A DNA stretch of 64,000 bases from Cloeon dipterum. Lineage: Eukaryota; Arthropoda; Insecta; Ephemeroptera; Baetidae. Of this stretch, positions 52,450-64,000 are shown one piece after another. Location of the stretch: NCBI RefSeq assembly GCF_949628265.1, contig NC_088789.1, positions 4,642,886-4,706,885 on the forward strand. Reading direction: 5' to 3'. Below the pieces are notes generated by a model, which saw only the letters and a list, made by a program, of their open reading frames with translations, had not been told where the DNA came from and ran no database searches. The translations under genes were made by a program, and so were the position numbers. Within the stretch, counting starts at the first letter, position 1. Every line of letters begins with the position of its first letter.

Positions 52450-55400
52450 ACGCCGGCCGTGCATCTCCACTACTTTTGGGCAGAGTCTTTGCACACGGCA
52501 CTCTCGATATGAGTTTAGCCAGCGGAGCGAGCGGGTGAGCGAACGACTAGAAGAACCCTCTCGTGCTTATGATACAAATTTCTATTTGGAGAACAACTAA
52601 CGCCAGAATCATCATCATTTTCTCACTTTTCATTAATTTATGGATATCATAAATTTACGAGCCGCCCGACCGCGAGATCCACCTCCGACCTAATTATCAC
52701 GCCTCGTTGAAACGGAAAAGGTCGCATTCAGCACCGTGCAAATTACAAAACGTTTCATTTATTGAGTGGAATTGCTGGTTTTGACCTCCAGCATCTGAGC
52801 TTGGTTATATTGCTAAGTGTTTGTTTGTCAGTTCGTAGTTTAGTTATGAATGGAGAGCTATTTTGAGAAATGTTAACTTGAAGTTCTAGAAATTTCAATT
52901 AAACGTCAGATATTTTATTAGTCTTTTTTGAATTCTGCGGCGGTAAAACTTCACAAATTCCAATGCAGGTTCGACATTTAAAAAAAATGTTGATCGCCAG
53001 ATAGCAGTGTAAAAGTACGATAGCCGCTGCACCCTGGCTGCACCTTTAACCTCGCACTACAGCAGTTGAAGCGAATATGTTCTCTCCGGCCAGGATCGAG
53101 ATTTCGTGCGATAAAAATCTAGAAGCTTTGCTGTCGTAATAATCAGACTCAAACAAAGGAGTAAGAATCTGGTTGTAATACTTGTAATTTTCGAATTTGA
53201 TATTTTCATGTTATAAAGTATTTGCTGTAATTGCGACATTTCACAGTCTTAACGATACTTCCAATGCCACGTTTCCGCAATAAATTATAATTAATACTGA
53301 TGCATTTCTTTCACGGTTCCTTGAATCCCACATTACAATTATATTTTTAAAAATACCTTGCAGTTATTTTTTATTATGCAAAAAGTCAACATTATATTGG
53401 TTTTAACAGGCATAAGAAAATTTTAAAGGTTATGTATTCTGCCATTTCATATTATAAAACTTTTGTTTATCAAGTATTTTTTTACGTGAAATGACAAATA
53501 ATTTTGGATAATAATTTTTGATAGGATATGTTGAAAAAATAAATTTATATTTAATAGGATTTATTCTTTGATGTGAAAAGTCAACTACACTAAATGTAAA
53601 GCAAATTTAAAAATTTATAAAGGTAAAAGTTTTTTAGCCTCTCTTCTCAGCACTTCTTTGCGGATGATTTGGAATTAAAATTAATGGAATTATATGTACC
53701 TAACAATCGTTGGTAATTTAATCATATTTTGGTACAGATCTTGATTGTAAGCGACCTTTGTTTTTTTGCCTTATTGTCAAATTTTTTATTTTAAAATATC
53801 TTATTCCATTAAATAGGTCGCAACTGTAGTTTTCTTGTCGATTTCCAAAACATTTCCTTCTATTGACTAGTCCGGCCTGTTGAAAATCGTGTTATTCAAT
53901 TATTGTTGAAATTAAGAGTAAATTTCAAATTTGAATTAAAGCATCGTTTAACAATATTTGGCAACCAAATAACTTCATAATGGGATATAAGAGGTAGGTG
54001 AATGATCTGACGAGACCTTGGTCAAGTTCCTTTCGGTATTGGCTTTGTTATGGTTGTCGAGATGTCCGATTAATCAATTAATGTTCGCTCTCATCGGTGG
54101 CCGGCTGCGTCTGCTGCGTGCGCGGATGAGTCAGCTCTCGGACGCACCTCCCCGACCGCCTCTTGTGGGCTCTTCCGTACCCTGTGTGTGTGTGTGTTTA
54201 TGCTAGGAGCGTTTGCCATCAGTGTGACGCGAGCCTATTTTCGGACACACTCTCATCACGCATTAATAATAGCGCCGATAGCTTGGCTATTTTCGCAAAC
54301 ATCTGTTCTCATTGAAACGTCAATCAAAATACGCACCGCGTTCGTCTCGGACGCCCACCCTTTGGAGGACATCGCAGGAAATAGGCGATGAATAAGATTA
54401 GTGGTAAAAAGTGATTTAGGGCCTGGTGAAAAGCGAACAGATATGACGAATCCTTGAAGTTGTTTTTGGCACAACACTCCGTTCTTTGACTTTTCGACAT
54501 TCCTACGGTTTATCGAATTAAAAATCTCAATGAAATAGTTGTTGCTGAAACCAGTTTGTGCAAATTCTAACTACTTGAAACCTTTTTTGCCATATACATT
54601 GCTATTAAGTATTTAGCCAGTCTAAAAAACAAAAGATAAAAATAACAATTGAACAGTCCTGTGAAGATCACGATTTTGAACTGAAATCAATCAAATTGAT
54701 TGTTTTGAGTAAATTTTTAGGGTTGCAAAAATTACATACCTGAAATTTAAATAAAGAAATTATTTCAAAATAAAAATAGTGACAACTGAACACTTCAGGG
54801 ATGCCCCAACGAGGTCATTATGACCTCAATATGAAGAAAAATAAGTCCTGCAATAAACAGACAGTTCAATTTATATTTTATAAATTTTTATTTACTTTAT
54901 TATTCGGTTGCTACCTCTATACAACATCAATATGGAGCAGCTGGAGAAAAAATAGGAAAACCTTGTAAAAACTTCTTGGTGAAAATTTGGACGGATTTTA
55001 AAATTGAAAATGGCGAAAGCTGTGATCCATCAAGAAGTTCCTTTCACTCTTCTTCAACGGTCTCTTGTCCAAACACGTCGACAAGAAACTCTGGAGAAAT
55101 CTTTCGCTCATGCGTCTGTCCGACTGCGTGAAAAACTTAAGGGTGTGGCTCAGCATGTTTGAGGAAATGAATATCTCTGCTTGGCTAATCCGAACGGCTA
55201 ATTTTAGAGCCAATTGGCATTGTTGACAGGATGATGTGTTTATGAGTCTTACAATCGGTTGTCCCACGAAAAAATTGTCATCCAGTGACAACGCACCGCT
55301 TGTGGAGATTGAGGAGCTTCTAAATTGGACTTGCTTGGCGCTGCGGCCAAATCAGGAACGACGCGTCACGGCGCACGTAACAGCAAATTTGACTGAATCA

Positions 55401-58400
55401 TCCGCCGCGACGACGACAAAGCGGGGAAAGGGGTTTCTGGGGCGAAAGTATGTTCTTTTTTCTTTTCACAGAGGACAAAAATTGCGACCAATTTTATGAC
55501 GTATAATAAGTGTAAATAATAGAAATCTTGTAAATGAATTAAACCTTCGCAATGATATAATACATTTTTATTTCTCCAAGAGCCCAGAATTCTGGAATTG
55601 TCAAACACAAGAGTAGTATTTTTCTTCGAGTAAACCGCATTTACAATAGAGGTGAAAATGAGCAAAAATTGGAATGTTTTTCCGATTAGAACACTGATTA
55701 ACTCAAATATTTAGAAGAATGACTTGAAATTACTCGACGGAGGCATTTCTGAAGATGAAGAAATAAACGGACTTGTCCTCGTTGGTGGGTTGTACCTGAT
55801 ATCCTACGTGTAAGGACCCCCTCAAGACTAGGGTGCCAGTTGCAGCCGAAACATGTCGAAAACAATAAAAATCTTAACTTAAACCCACGAGGAAAAGTCA
55901 GTTTATTTATTCGTCTTCAGGAATTTTGCAGAAGTCTAGAATAAATAGATTTGATTTTATTGCGTTCTTTTTATTTAGAAATCTAACACTTGACGTCATT
56001 GCTTCGCGCCACGCAAAATTTGGCCCTCACATTTATTGTGTATAAAAACATTCAGAAGTCCTCACGCACCGGTGAAAATCCTCGTTTCATAACTCTCACT
56101 CTCTTGGCCACATCCTGAAAAATGTGTCAAATTTCCTCTAAGTATGCAACCCGTTTGTCAGAAGCGTGACACACGTGGGGCGGCGGCTGGCCTCAATTAA
56201 TCATTTCAAGCAGCGTGTGGGCACAAGATTTAGGGTTGTAATGCTGAGAGATTTTGTGTGCGTATTGTTGTGCGTTGCGTTTGAATGACAGCACAGCCCC
56301 GCCGGATAATAAAACGGTCGACAGGGGAGCAACCGTGCCAACTCGCACACAACGCACCCACTCTCGAGCTGACTCATTGTTTACAGCTATTTTAATTAGT
56401 CCGTGTTTGTTCAACAATCCAACACTGACTTAATTGTAAATTACTCAAATGGTTAAAAACGAGGTTTTCATATAGCAGCCTTTGATCCACCAAGGTGCTA
56501 TTTTCTATTGTGTTTTGTTTAAGATTTTGTTTCATTAACTCTAATTATATCGATTACAAATTTTGTGTTAAACATTAATTGAAAGTCGCGGACCCCTTAG
56601 AAAATATTTCGTATTTAAAAAATAATCTTTTGCCTATGAAATTTGTTCACATTACGTTCAAGAAAATGGTGCATATTGGTATCTGGCGGCGGTACATTTT
56701 TTTAAAATTTAATGTTTATTTTGTATTGAGTTATATGCTACAGCAGCATTTTATTTCATAGGCCACACTTCAACCATAAATCCCTCTTTGCCCTTATCTG
56801 CTCAACTTCACAATTTTGCAGTAAATTAATACAAAAAAATCACCGCGTATACGTGCCAAATTTTATTTTGGACTCTCGTTGAAATGCGAGCAAAAATTTC
56901 GTACAGTGGCGTAAAATTGAGCAATATTTCTCTCCCCTCATTGAGAAAACGTGGCAAGCGGACGATAAAAAACAGTCGCGACAAATCTTCGCCCGCAGCA
57001 GTTCGCATAAAAAGAGACGCTGGTCGCGATGCGCTGCGTGTGCCGAAAGGGCTGAAAATAGTTTGATAAGTGTGGAGCTGCTTCCAAGAACTCATGCCAC
57101 CGATTCATATAAGCAAACGGCAGGAAAGCGCGCGTTATAAATACTTAATAAAAGCCAGTCATACTCGCGTTTGTGCAATATTTTGCGGAATTTCGAGGCA
57201 GCTGCCTACTTTCCACAGATTGTAAGCAGAGCATTCTGCCTGAGTGCACTGCAATGTGCTGTGCACTACGGAAAAGTGCTAATTTTAGGGCGGCAGAAGA
57301 GTGCTGTGCGGCTGATTTATGGATGCGTTGGCCACAAAAAGCGGCACCTCTGCAAGTGGAGCGCTTAAAGCCCGCCGCCTTTAATTAAACTCGGCCCCAC
57401 CGCCGCTGGAATGCCTCGTCTTTGATCCGCACCAGTATATTATGTACTCTTTTCATTGAGTAACTAACTGCGTCCCATTCAGACCACCTGGAGACAAGTG
57501 TTGATTCACTGATGTAATTTCTGTCATTTTGAGAAATGATGGGCCCATATGCACTGCACGAGAAAATGTTTAGATATTACCGAGCCAAATATTACAAAAT
57601 AGTTGAGACTATGTGTTCCAACGAGAAGCACTTCTTGATTTGAATACCCGCGTGTTGATTTTAAAATTAGAATCGGAGCGAGTTGGCAAAAGACGCAGCA
57701 GATGGCACATTAGAATTGAGTTCAATTCCTATTCTGTTGCTTATTTAGCTCCTATTCAGTTTTAATAGAATAGACTATTAATTACGCTTTTAAATTCTAA
57801 TAAATGTTTTTTTAGATGAGGGCATTTTGGGAAAATTCGGCTTGTGATTTTATAGAAATAAACAGAAATATGCACAAAATCACAATCATTCCGGTCTCTA
57901 AACTTTCCATTGGTTTACAAATGAACAGTCGCCTTAATCACAGCTCAAGAGACCTTTTATCTCTTCACAATAGAATGGGAAACTCACAAATCAATTTAAA
58001 CATGATCCTTGTTCTATTTTAAATTTGAATAAACTCATGCATGACTTTAATCGGTTTAAAATATTTTGTTTGAACTATTATCAGTAATATGTTTATTATT
58101 TTCTTTCAAAAATATTTCTCAGAGTGTGTGGCCGGAGCAGATAAACAGCTCAAGTGTATTTGCACCAAAAATAGGGGGATTACGTGAGTTTCAAATTTAG
58201 AAGGGCGACAGCCAGACACTTTGTTTATCTCGACAGCCGTGAAATCTTCCAGGCCATAAATTATCTGCTCGTCGTCCAGTCGACGAGCATGTTTCTCCGC
58301 GAACCCTAGAAATAGAAGCCAGCGGAACAAGCTGAAAAGCCATTCCAGAAGCGGCCAGTGTAAACAGAGCGGGGTTGCGAAATGCGCTTAATGCGCTAAT

Positions 58401-58880
58401 GCAATGCAATAAAAATTATTGAGACAGGATAATGGGCTTCGGGGACAAGGTTAATTTTGCATGAAGCAAGAGGCAGGTGCGAGTAGGCGTGATTTATCTA
58501 GCACCGGCCAACAATATGCGCACGAAACAGGAGCAGCCGGGGACGCTTAATTTCGTCAGAGTCTCGACCAATTATAAATTGGCCAAAATTCGGTGTCACA
58601 GGCGACTAATCCATTCTGATTTTTGGCCCCGAGGCGCTGGAGCATCTTGTGCCGCTGTTCGGCGCCGGGCAGGTTATTTCTGGAAAGAAATTCGATGCGT
58701 CCGCCACTGCCTTTTATGTTCGTTGCAAGATGTAAATATTTGGACTCCAGCCAGTAGCGAGAGAAATGACAATCTGATGAAGTGCCACCGAAAGTGTCAG
58801 CCAGATTTTTTGCCTCCACTAAATCAAAGGGATTTTCTCATTAACTAAAAGACGTGTGTTTCGCGTATAGGTATAAATAT
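52450..58880. other. Non-coding interval between the two muscle genes
   Basis: About 6.4 kb with no recognisable gene on either strand. The open frames at 54018-54391, 54998-55291, 55236-55499 and 56193-56417 lack motifs and splice support. The interval contains an inverted repeat at 55742-55927, a (TG)n run near 54183-54198, and TATA-like sites at 56041 and 57136. Being 5' of Mlp84B and 3' of Mp20, it may hold muscle enhancers, but I cannot point to any with confidence. Confidence 0.5.
55742..55927. repeat. Imperfect inverted repeat / long hairpin
   Basis: A left arm at about 55742-55791 and a right arm at about 55882-55927 are imperfect reverse complements over nearly 50 bases (a shared core is AAATAAAC...GACTT.TCCTCG). 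A loop of about 90 bases separates them. It may be a MITE-like element, the remains of a retroelement end, or a transcribed hairpin. Confidence 0.7.
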
Positions 58881-58884
58881 CAAA

Positions 58885-58890
58885 TTTATT
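58885..58890 (-). terminator. Polyadenylation signal of Mp20
   Basis: A minus-strand AATAAA lies about 225 bases beyond the Mp20 stop codon, a normal 3' UTR length. Confidence 0.5.
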
Positions 58891-59112
58891 TCCCACTTTC
58901 GTTACAAATTACCCACGTTTTTCGTGTGTTCTCGTCTATCTTGCAATAAAATATATAATAAGAGACAAAACACAAAGCAACAGAGATAGGCAGTCATCGT
59001 AATATGTATGTCCGTTTCAAAATCTTACAAAAATTGCGTATTATGAATGTCATACACCCATCGAATGGTTCTTGTACATCCTCCTTCACATCACGAGAGT
59101 CGCTGGAAATGC

Positions 59113-60457
<1,345 letters not shown>

Positions 60458-60526
60458 GTTTGGGCTGAGTTGGGTGGGGTGGTTTCGCGAGTAAAGTGGT
60501 TGCAGAAGTGGCGCTTTCTGACTGAC

Positions 60527-60558
60527 TGCTCCTGAGGGAAGCTCTTCTCGGTTATATA
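60527..60558 (-). promoter_or_regulatory. Mp20 TATA box and initiator
   Basis: A minus-strand TATATAA (60558-60552) lies 31 bases before an initiator-like GCAGTC, with the A at 60527; this is the canonical spacing. The 5' UTR would be about 70 bases. Some 30 bases further upstream, at about 60588-60598, is a CArG/MEF2-like CCAAATATAA, which fits muscle expression. Confidence 0.55.
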
Positions 60559-60844
60559 GTTCCAGCAGGCGCCCCCTTTCGCACCAAATATAACCCGTAT
60601 GCTGATTATTGGAGGCACACGCCGCTTCTGAAACGTCACCAAAGAGTGTGGGCACCGCGCGTGTCGTCACGACCGAATCGTCATCCCTGCTCTTTGCATT
60701 TTGAGGTCTGACTCACTCGTTCTGCAATTTTTCTCCAACAGGCGCCGCTCAAATGTTCTAGAACTACTTCGCTCAATCGCGTTTGGACAAATATGGACAT
60801 ATTTGAAAAGCAATTCACGCATTCACGCGCGACTGCTCTATGAC

Positions 60845-61044
60845 ATGGCCGACCGTGAAATTATCGAAACTATACTCCAAGATGTTCCGCAGTTAGTAGA
60901 CTTAAAAAATAAACTGTTGAAGAATTTTTACTCTCGTATTCCAAAAATGTAATTTCTTGTCTCTTTTACGACGTAATTTTAAAATTTTACAGTGATCGTG
61001 TGAAAATAAAATTAAGGACTGAAAAATATGGCAAATTAATTTAA
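60845..61044 (+). CDS. Candidate small gene divergent from Mp20 (35 or 51 residues)
   Basis: A plus-strand frame starts MADREIIETILQDV. Unspliced, it ends after 35 residues (60952). If a 44 bp intron (60949-60992, GTAATT to TTTACAG) is removed, it continues as DRVKIKLRTEKYGKLI for 51 residues to 61044. The frame is also open upstream to 60701. The peptide is amphipathic and looks helical, but I recognise no family. An AATAAA lies at 61005-61010, which fits the unspliced form. The start lies about 320 bp from the Mp20 transcription start, on the opposite strand. The intron would be shorter than any other in this window. Confidence 0.25.
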
Positions 61045-61049
61045 GTGCA

Positions 61050-63965
61050 AATATTAAAAATATAAAATTAAAACCAAATTAAACCAAATTAAATTTTTAC
61101 TATGATCACATCAGAAATATTTATTATTGATGTCTATTTTTTATCAAAATCTAGGCACAGTCGTAGTACTTGTCAACTATAATAGTATAAAATGAGAGAA
61201 GACATCAAGGCTAGCGGAGGACCGATTATATTTCAGTGATCAAGCAATATATCTTACAGTTTAACAACAAGTTTTTTATCCTTTACCTCGTAAAAGGTTT
61301 TTAAGATATCATGTTTTAATGTACATAAAATATGGGGGAAGACTCCAGAACTCCATGGTAATGATATATTGTATTAACTGTGGAGCTTAAAACCAGAGAA
61401 GCTACTTTGGTCAAAGGGAATGAGCTGACCAACTATTAAGCCGTCCTTGAGAGAAGGCAATTTATTCCCCAATAGATCTGTAACAAACATTTTACGAATA
61501 TTCAGTCAAATGATATCCATCGCATTAATTTCATTTTGATATTAATAATATTTACTAGTTGATTGTACTGTTAAATTATTGGCATTTTCCTTGCGTGAAG
61601 GTTTGTCGAAGAATTTACAGAGAAATCATTTGCGCTAATTTTTAACGAATTATTACTAATACACTGACTTAATGAACTTGAGGACACTATTTTTACACTC
61701 GCACCCCGAGCATTCGGGTTAACTTGTGCTTGGCAAACGTTGCGTTTAAGTTGGACTACAGAGCAAAAATGATGAAATTGAAACAGTGCAAAAAATCACG
61801 TACAAACGGCGAAGACGCGGTGCGGCACTGCTATACTACAATTGCATGATTCTGTTATTCGTCTCTTTGTATTTTAAATTTTCTATTCTTGACCGTATAA
61901 GCAAATAATAGAAAATTAATTACGGAATAATTCCTCACTTCTAGATTATCGTTACCAAATATCATGATATTTCAGTTTAAAACGATTTTAAACAGTTGGC
62001 AAGTAGAGTGACGAGCTTGGGATGCAGCCTAATTAACACTCAACACTCACACTTTCCCATCAGTGCAAGCTACTGCAGCCGCCTCTCCAGGGGCTAATTG
62101 CTTCGGTTACTCTGCGTGAGACGCATGATGCTATATCTCTTTTCACGCCGCTGAGATGGTGAGCAAATCCATCATGCACAATCTAAATTTGAATCCGGTC
62201 CAGCGGAGCATTATGCGGAGTTTCGTCGCCAAGGATGAGCTGATTTTTTGCAACAGATATTTTGCCCGCAGCAAGTGATTTACGCGAGACACTAATCAGT
62301 CGCGAAGCCCCTCTTGCCTCCTAATTGCGGTTTATTTTGGAACCGCGTGCACGACATTGAATCTCGCGATTTCGCAATGCTCCAAATTAATTAGAATATT
62401 TGGCACACGCTGGTGATATACTTAAGATAATTCAACTCTGTTTAATATGGCTACGAAATTTGGATGGTTTATTTCTCAATGTTCTCTTAAAATAATTTTT
62501 AAGCAATTCAATTAAAATCATAAAAAGCAATTTGAGGAATGTTCCGTTGTTTAAATTAAAAATCGGACATTGTGTTTCCTCCTTGCCAAATTGTGACAAT
62601 TTTTGGTTCGACATTTCAAAACCTATTTCATTGAAATATTATAAAATTAGTACAGAATTTTTAATTTACACTGGCTGAGATCTTTTCAAGAATATAAAAA
62701 TATAAATTGAGTATTTGATATTGCGACGTAGGCCGTCTGAGGGGAAGATGTCACTTCAATTCAATATACCTAAGAATATGTCATTGTCAATTATTTAAGT
62801 GTTCCAATAAGATACGTGCCCTTCATTTCACACAAATATGATCAGCTTCTAATTCCCCGTCTACAAAAAAACAATTACCGCAAAATCACCAAAAACATTT
62901 TTTGCGCTCGATTCAATTTATGGTCCAAATTGAGAAATCGGCAATAACGTTGTAAGTTCCTCTAGAAGAGAATTTCCAATCGATGGTGATACTGTTAGTT
63001 AATATTCTGAATCTTAATTTCCATTAAATCAATGTTTTAATATTTAATATCAATATTTAAGGGCCGGATAGATTTTAAAATGTCACAGTTGATGCCAAGT
63101 TTATTATTATTATTTCGAGTGTTACAAAATAAAATACCGGTAGTTTTCTTAGGCATGGAAATGAGCGTTAGTGCACGAAATCGAGCGCATCAAGCTTAAA
63201 CAAATGGGGTGTGAAAAGTCAGCAACGATTTGTTGGTTCCGCTCCATTTAAGATTTTCAGCACATTTACTTTTCGAAACTGGTCGTGCCATCTTCAAGAT
63301 AGCTCTTAAACTTTTAGAACGAGAGCGCTTCTAAAAATAATACAGCTCAAGCATAAATTTAATAAAGTTCAATGTCAGCGCTATATTTTGACCAGTGCGT
63401 CGTGCCCGAGAGCTTGGTGAATATTCTGAATATATTTATTGGCTGGTGTAACAAACCAACTAAAAATAAAATTAGCTTTTAATTGGTGCTTCCAATGAAT
63501 TGTCTGGAAGTGCGTGTTTCCAAGAACTTAACTTAATTACATATTTTTTCTAACCGCCACAATTCTTTTAAAAGATCCATAATTTCAATTTGTATATGCT
63601 AACTATTATGTAAACTTTCTCAGTAAACTTGTGAGCTGCAAAAATGGTAGCAAGTAAAAAGTCAGGAGGCATTACAGATTTAAGTGTACTAATTTTTGTA
63701 CCCTCACCATCGAACCCTTAATTTATTCCTAAAAATAAATCAACAATAATAATTCCATCTATACTAAATGAAAATTAAGTTCATATTGTATAATTAACTA
63801 TACTAAATAATATTGTAATTAATATCGGTAAAACAAAAAGCTAATCCCTGATGAGAAGCTGCCCATGCCTATTTCGTTGGGTGTCAAATTCTTCAAGCAA
63901 TAAAATTTAGTATATATGCTCATAAGCGCAGTTACCCGTGCGTAATTTCCCCTAGCACCCTGTAG
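61050..63965. other. AT-rich non-coding interval, no gene seen
   Basis: About 2.9 kb without a supportable exon, RNA gene or repeat. The short minus-strand frame at 62432-62614 has no motif. A moderately GC-rich patch lies near 61980-62360 and could be regulatory. Confidence 0.5.
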
Positions 63966-64000
63966 ATTTGGCGTCGGCGCCGGCCAGCCCTGTGGCCCCG
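63966..64000 (+). other. Possible start of an exon at the window edge
   Basis: A pyrimidine-rich run ending CACCCTGTAG looks like a splice acceptor. It is followed by 35 very GC-rich bases that stay open to the edge in all three plus frames and differ sharply from the AT-rich sequence before it. The gene lies mostly outside the window and cannot be identified. Confidence 0.3.

Noticed and set aside
55790-55870. Possible hammerhead ribozyme core in the hairpin loop (CTGATA and GAAAC)
   Set aside because: The first core element is CTGATAT, not CTGANGA, and the following stem does not lead into GAAA; the fold does not close.
57136-57390. TATAAATA with a downstream open frame of about 70 codons
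   Set aside because: Initiator-like sequence is too close (about 21 bases), there are two overlapping frames with no motif, and no splice or polyA support.
63957-63968. ACCCTGTAGAT at the right edge resembles the start of miR-10
   Set aside because: Only 11 bases match, the following bases differ from miR-10, and the same bases make a good splice acceptor before GC-rich sequence.

Overview
The window is animal nuclear DNA, most likely from an insect or another arthropod. It is AT-rich. Genes carry short introns (mostly about 50-65 bp in the esterase cluster), with GT-AG boundaries that keep the reading frame. The gene set includes close matches to the fly muscle proteins Mlp84B and Mp20, next to a full-length XPC DNA-repair gene. 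The sequence alone does not name the species. All gene models below were built by hand from open frames, splice signals and family motifs.

Layout from left to right. (1) 281-3854, minus: an SLC16-type monocarboxylate transporter whose first coding exon I could not place. (2) 4279-5843, plus: a secreted SMP-30/regucalcin-like enzyme. (3) About 5.3 kb with no recognisable gene. (4) 11209-13344, minus: two coding exons of an unrecognised Ser/Pro/acidic-rich protein. Its 5' exon may lie at about 22.64-22.84 kb, which would give a 9 kb first intron. (5) 24060-39104, plus: four tandem carboxylesterase genes (COE-1 to COE-4 here), each with ten exons, a signal peptide and a C-terminal HDEL/RDEL/HDEF-type tail. 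(6) 39861-44177, plus: XPC. (7) 45262-51634, minus: a five-LIM-domain muscle protein of the Mlp84B type. (8) 59113-60457, minus: the calponin-family muscle protein Mp20. (9) A possible divergent small gene at 60845, then about 3 kb with no gene. A likely exon start lies at the right edge.

The most interesting part is the esterase-XPC block. A period-4918 repeat makes COE-2 a hybrid: its 5' part matches COE-3 and its 3' part matches COE-1, as expected from one recent unequal crossover (or from an assembly duplication). Between the esterase genes sit two identical chimeric pseudogenes. Each joins exon 1 of a COE-4-like gene to pieces of XPC exons 1 and 2, so an earlier duplication must have carried the XPC 5' half along and then lost most of COE-4 and the XPC start. 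COE-1 and COE-2 differ from COE-3 and COE-4 at two functional sites: the nucleophile elbow is GQSAG instead of GESAG, and the C-terminus is HDEF instead of HDEL/RDEL. This suggests shifts in both catalysis and ER retention after duplication.

The two muscle genes are neighbours on the same strand, about 8.6 kb from the Mlp84B start to the Mp20 stop, and Mp20 has a well-spaced TATA/initiator promoter. XPC and Mlp84B converge. The XPC upstream region carries a perfect CRE palindrome and an E2F-like site, and one XPC intron holds a 237 bp MITE-like element.
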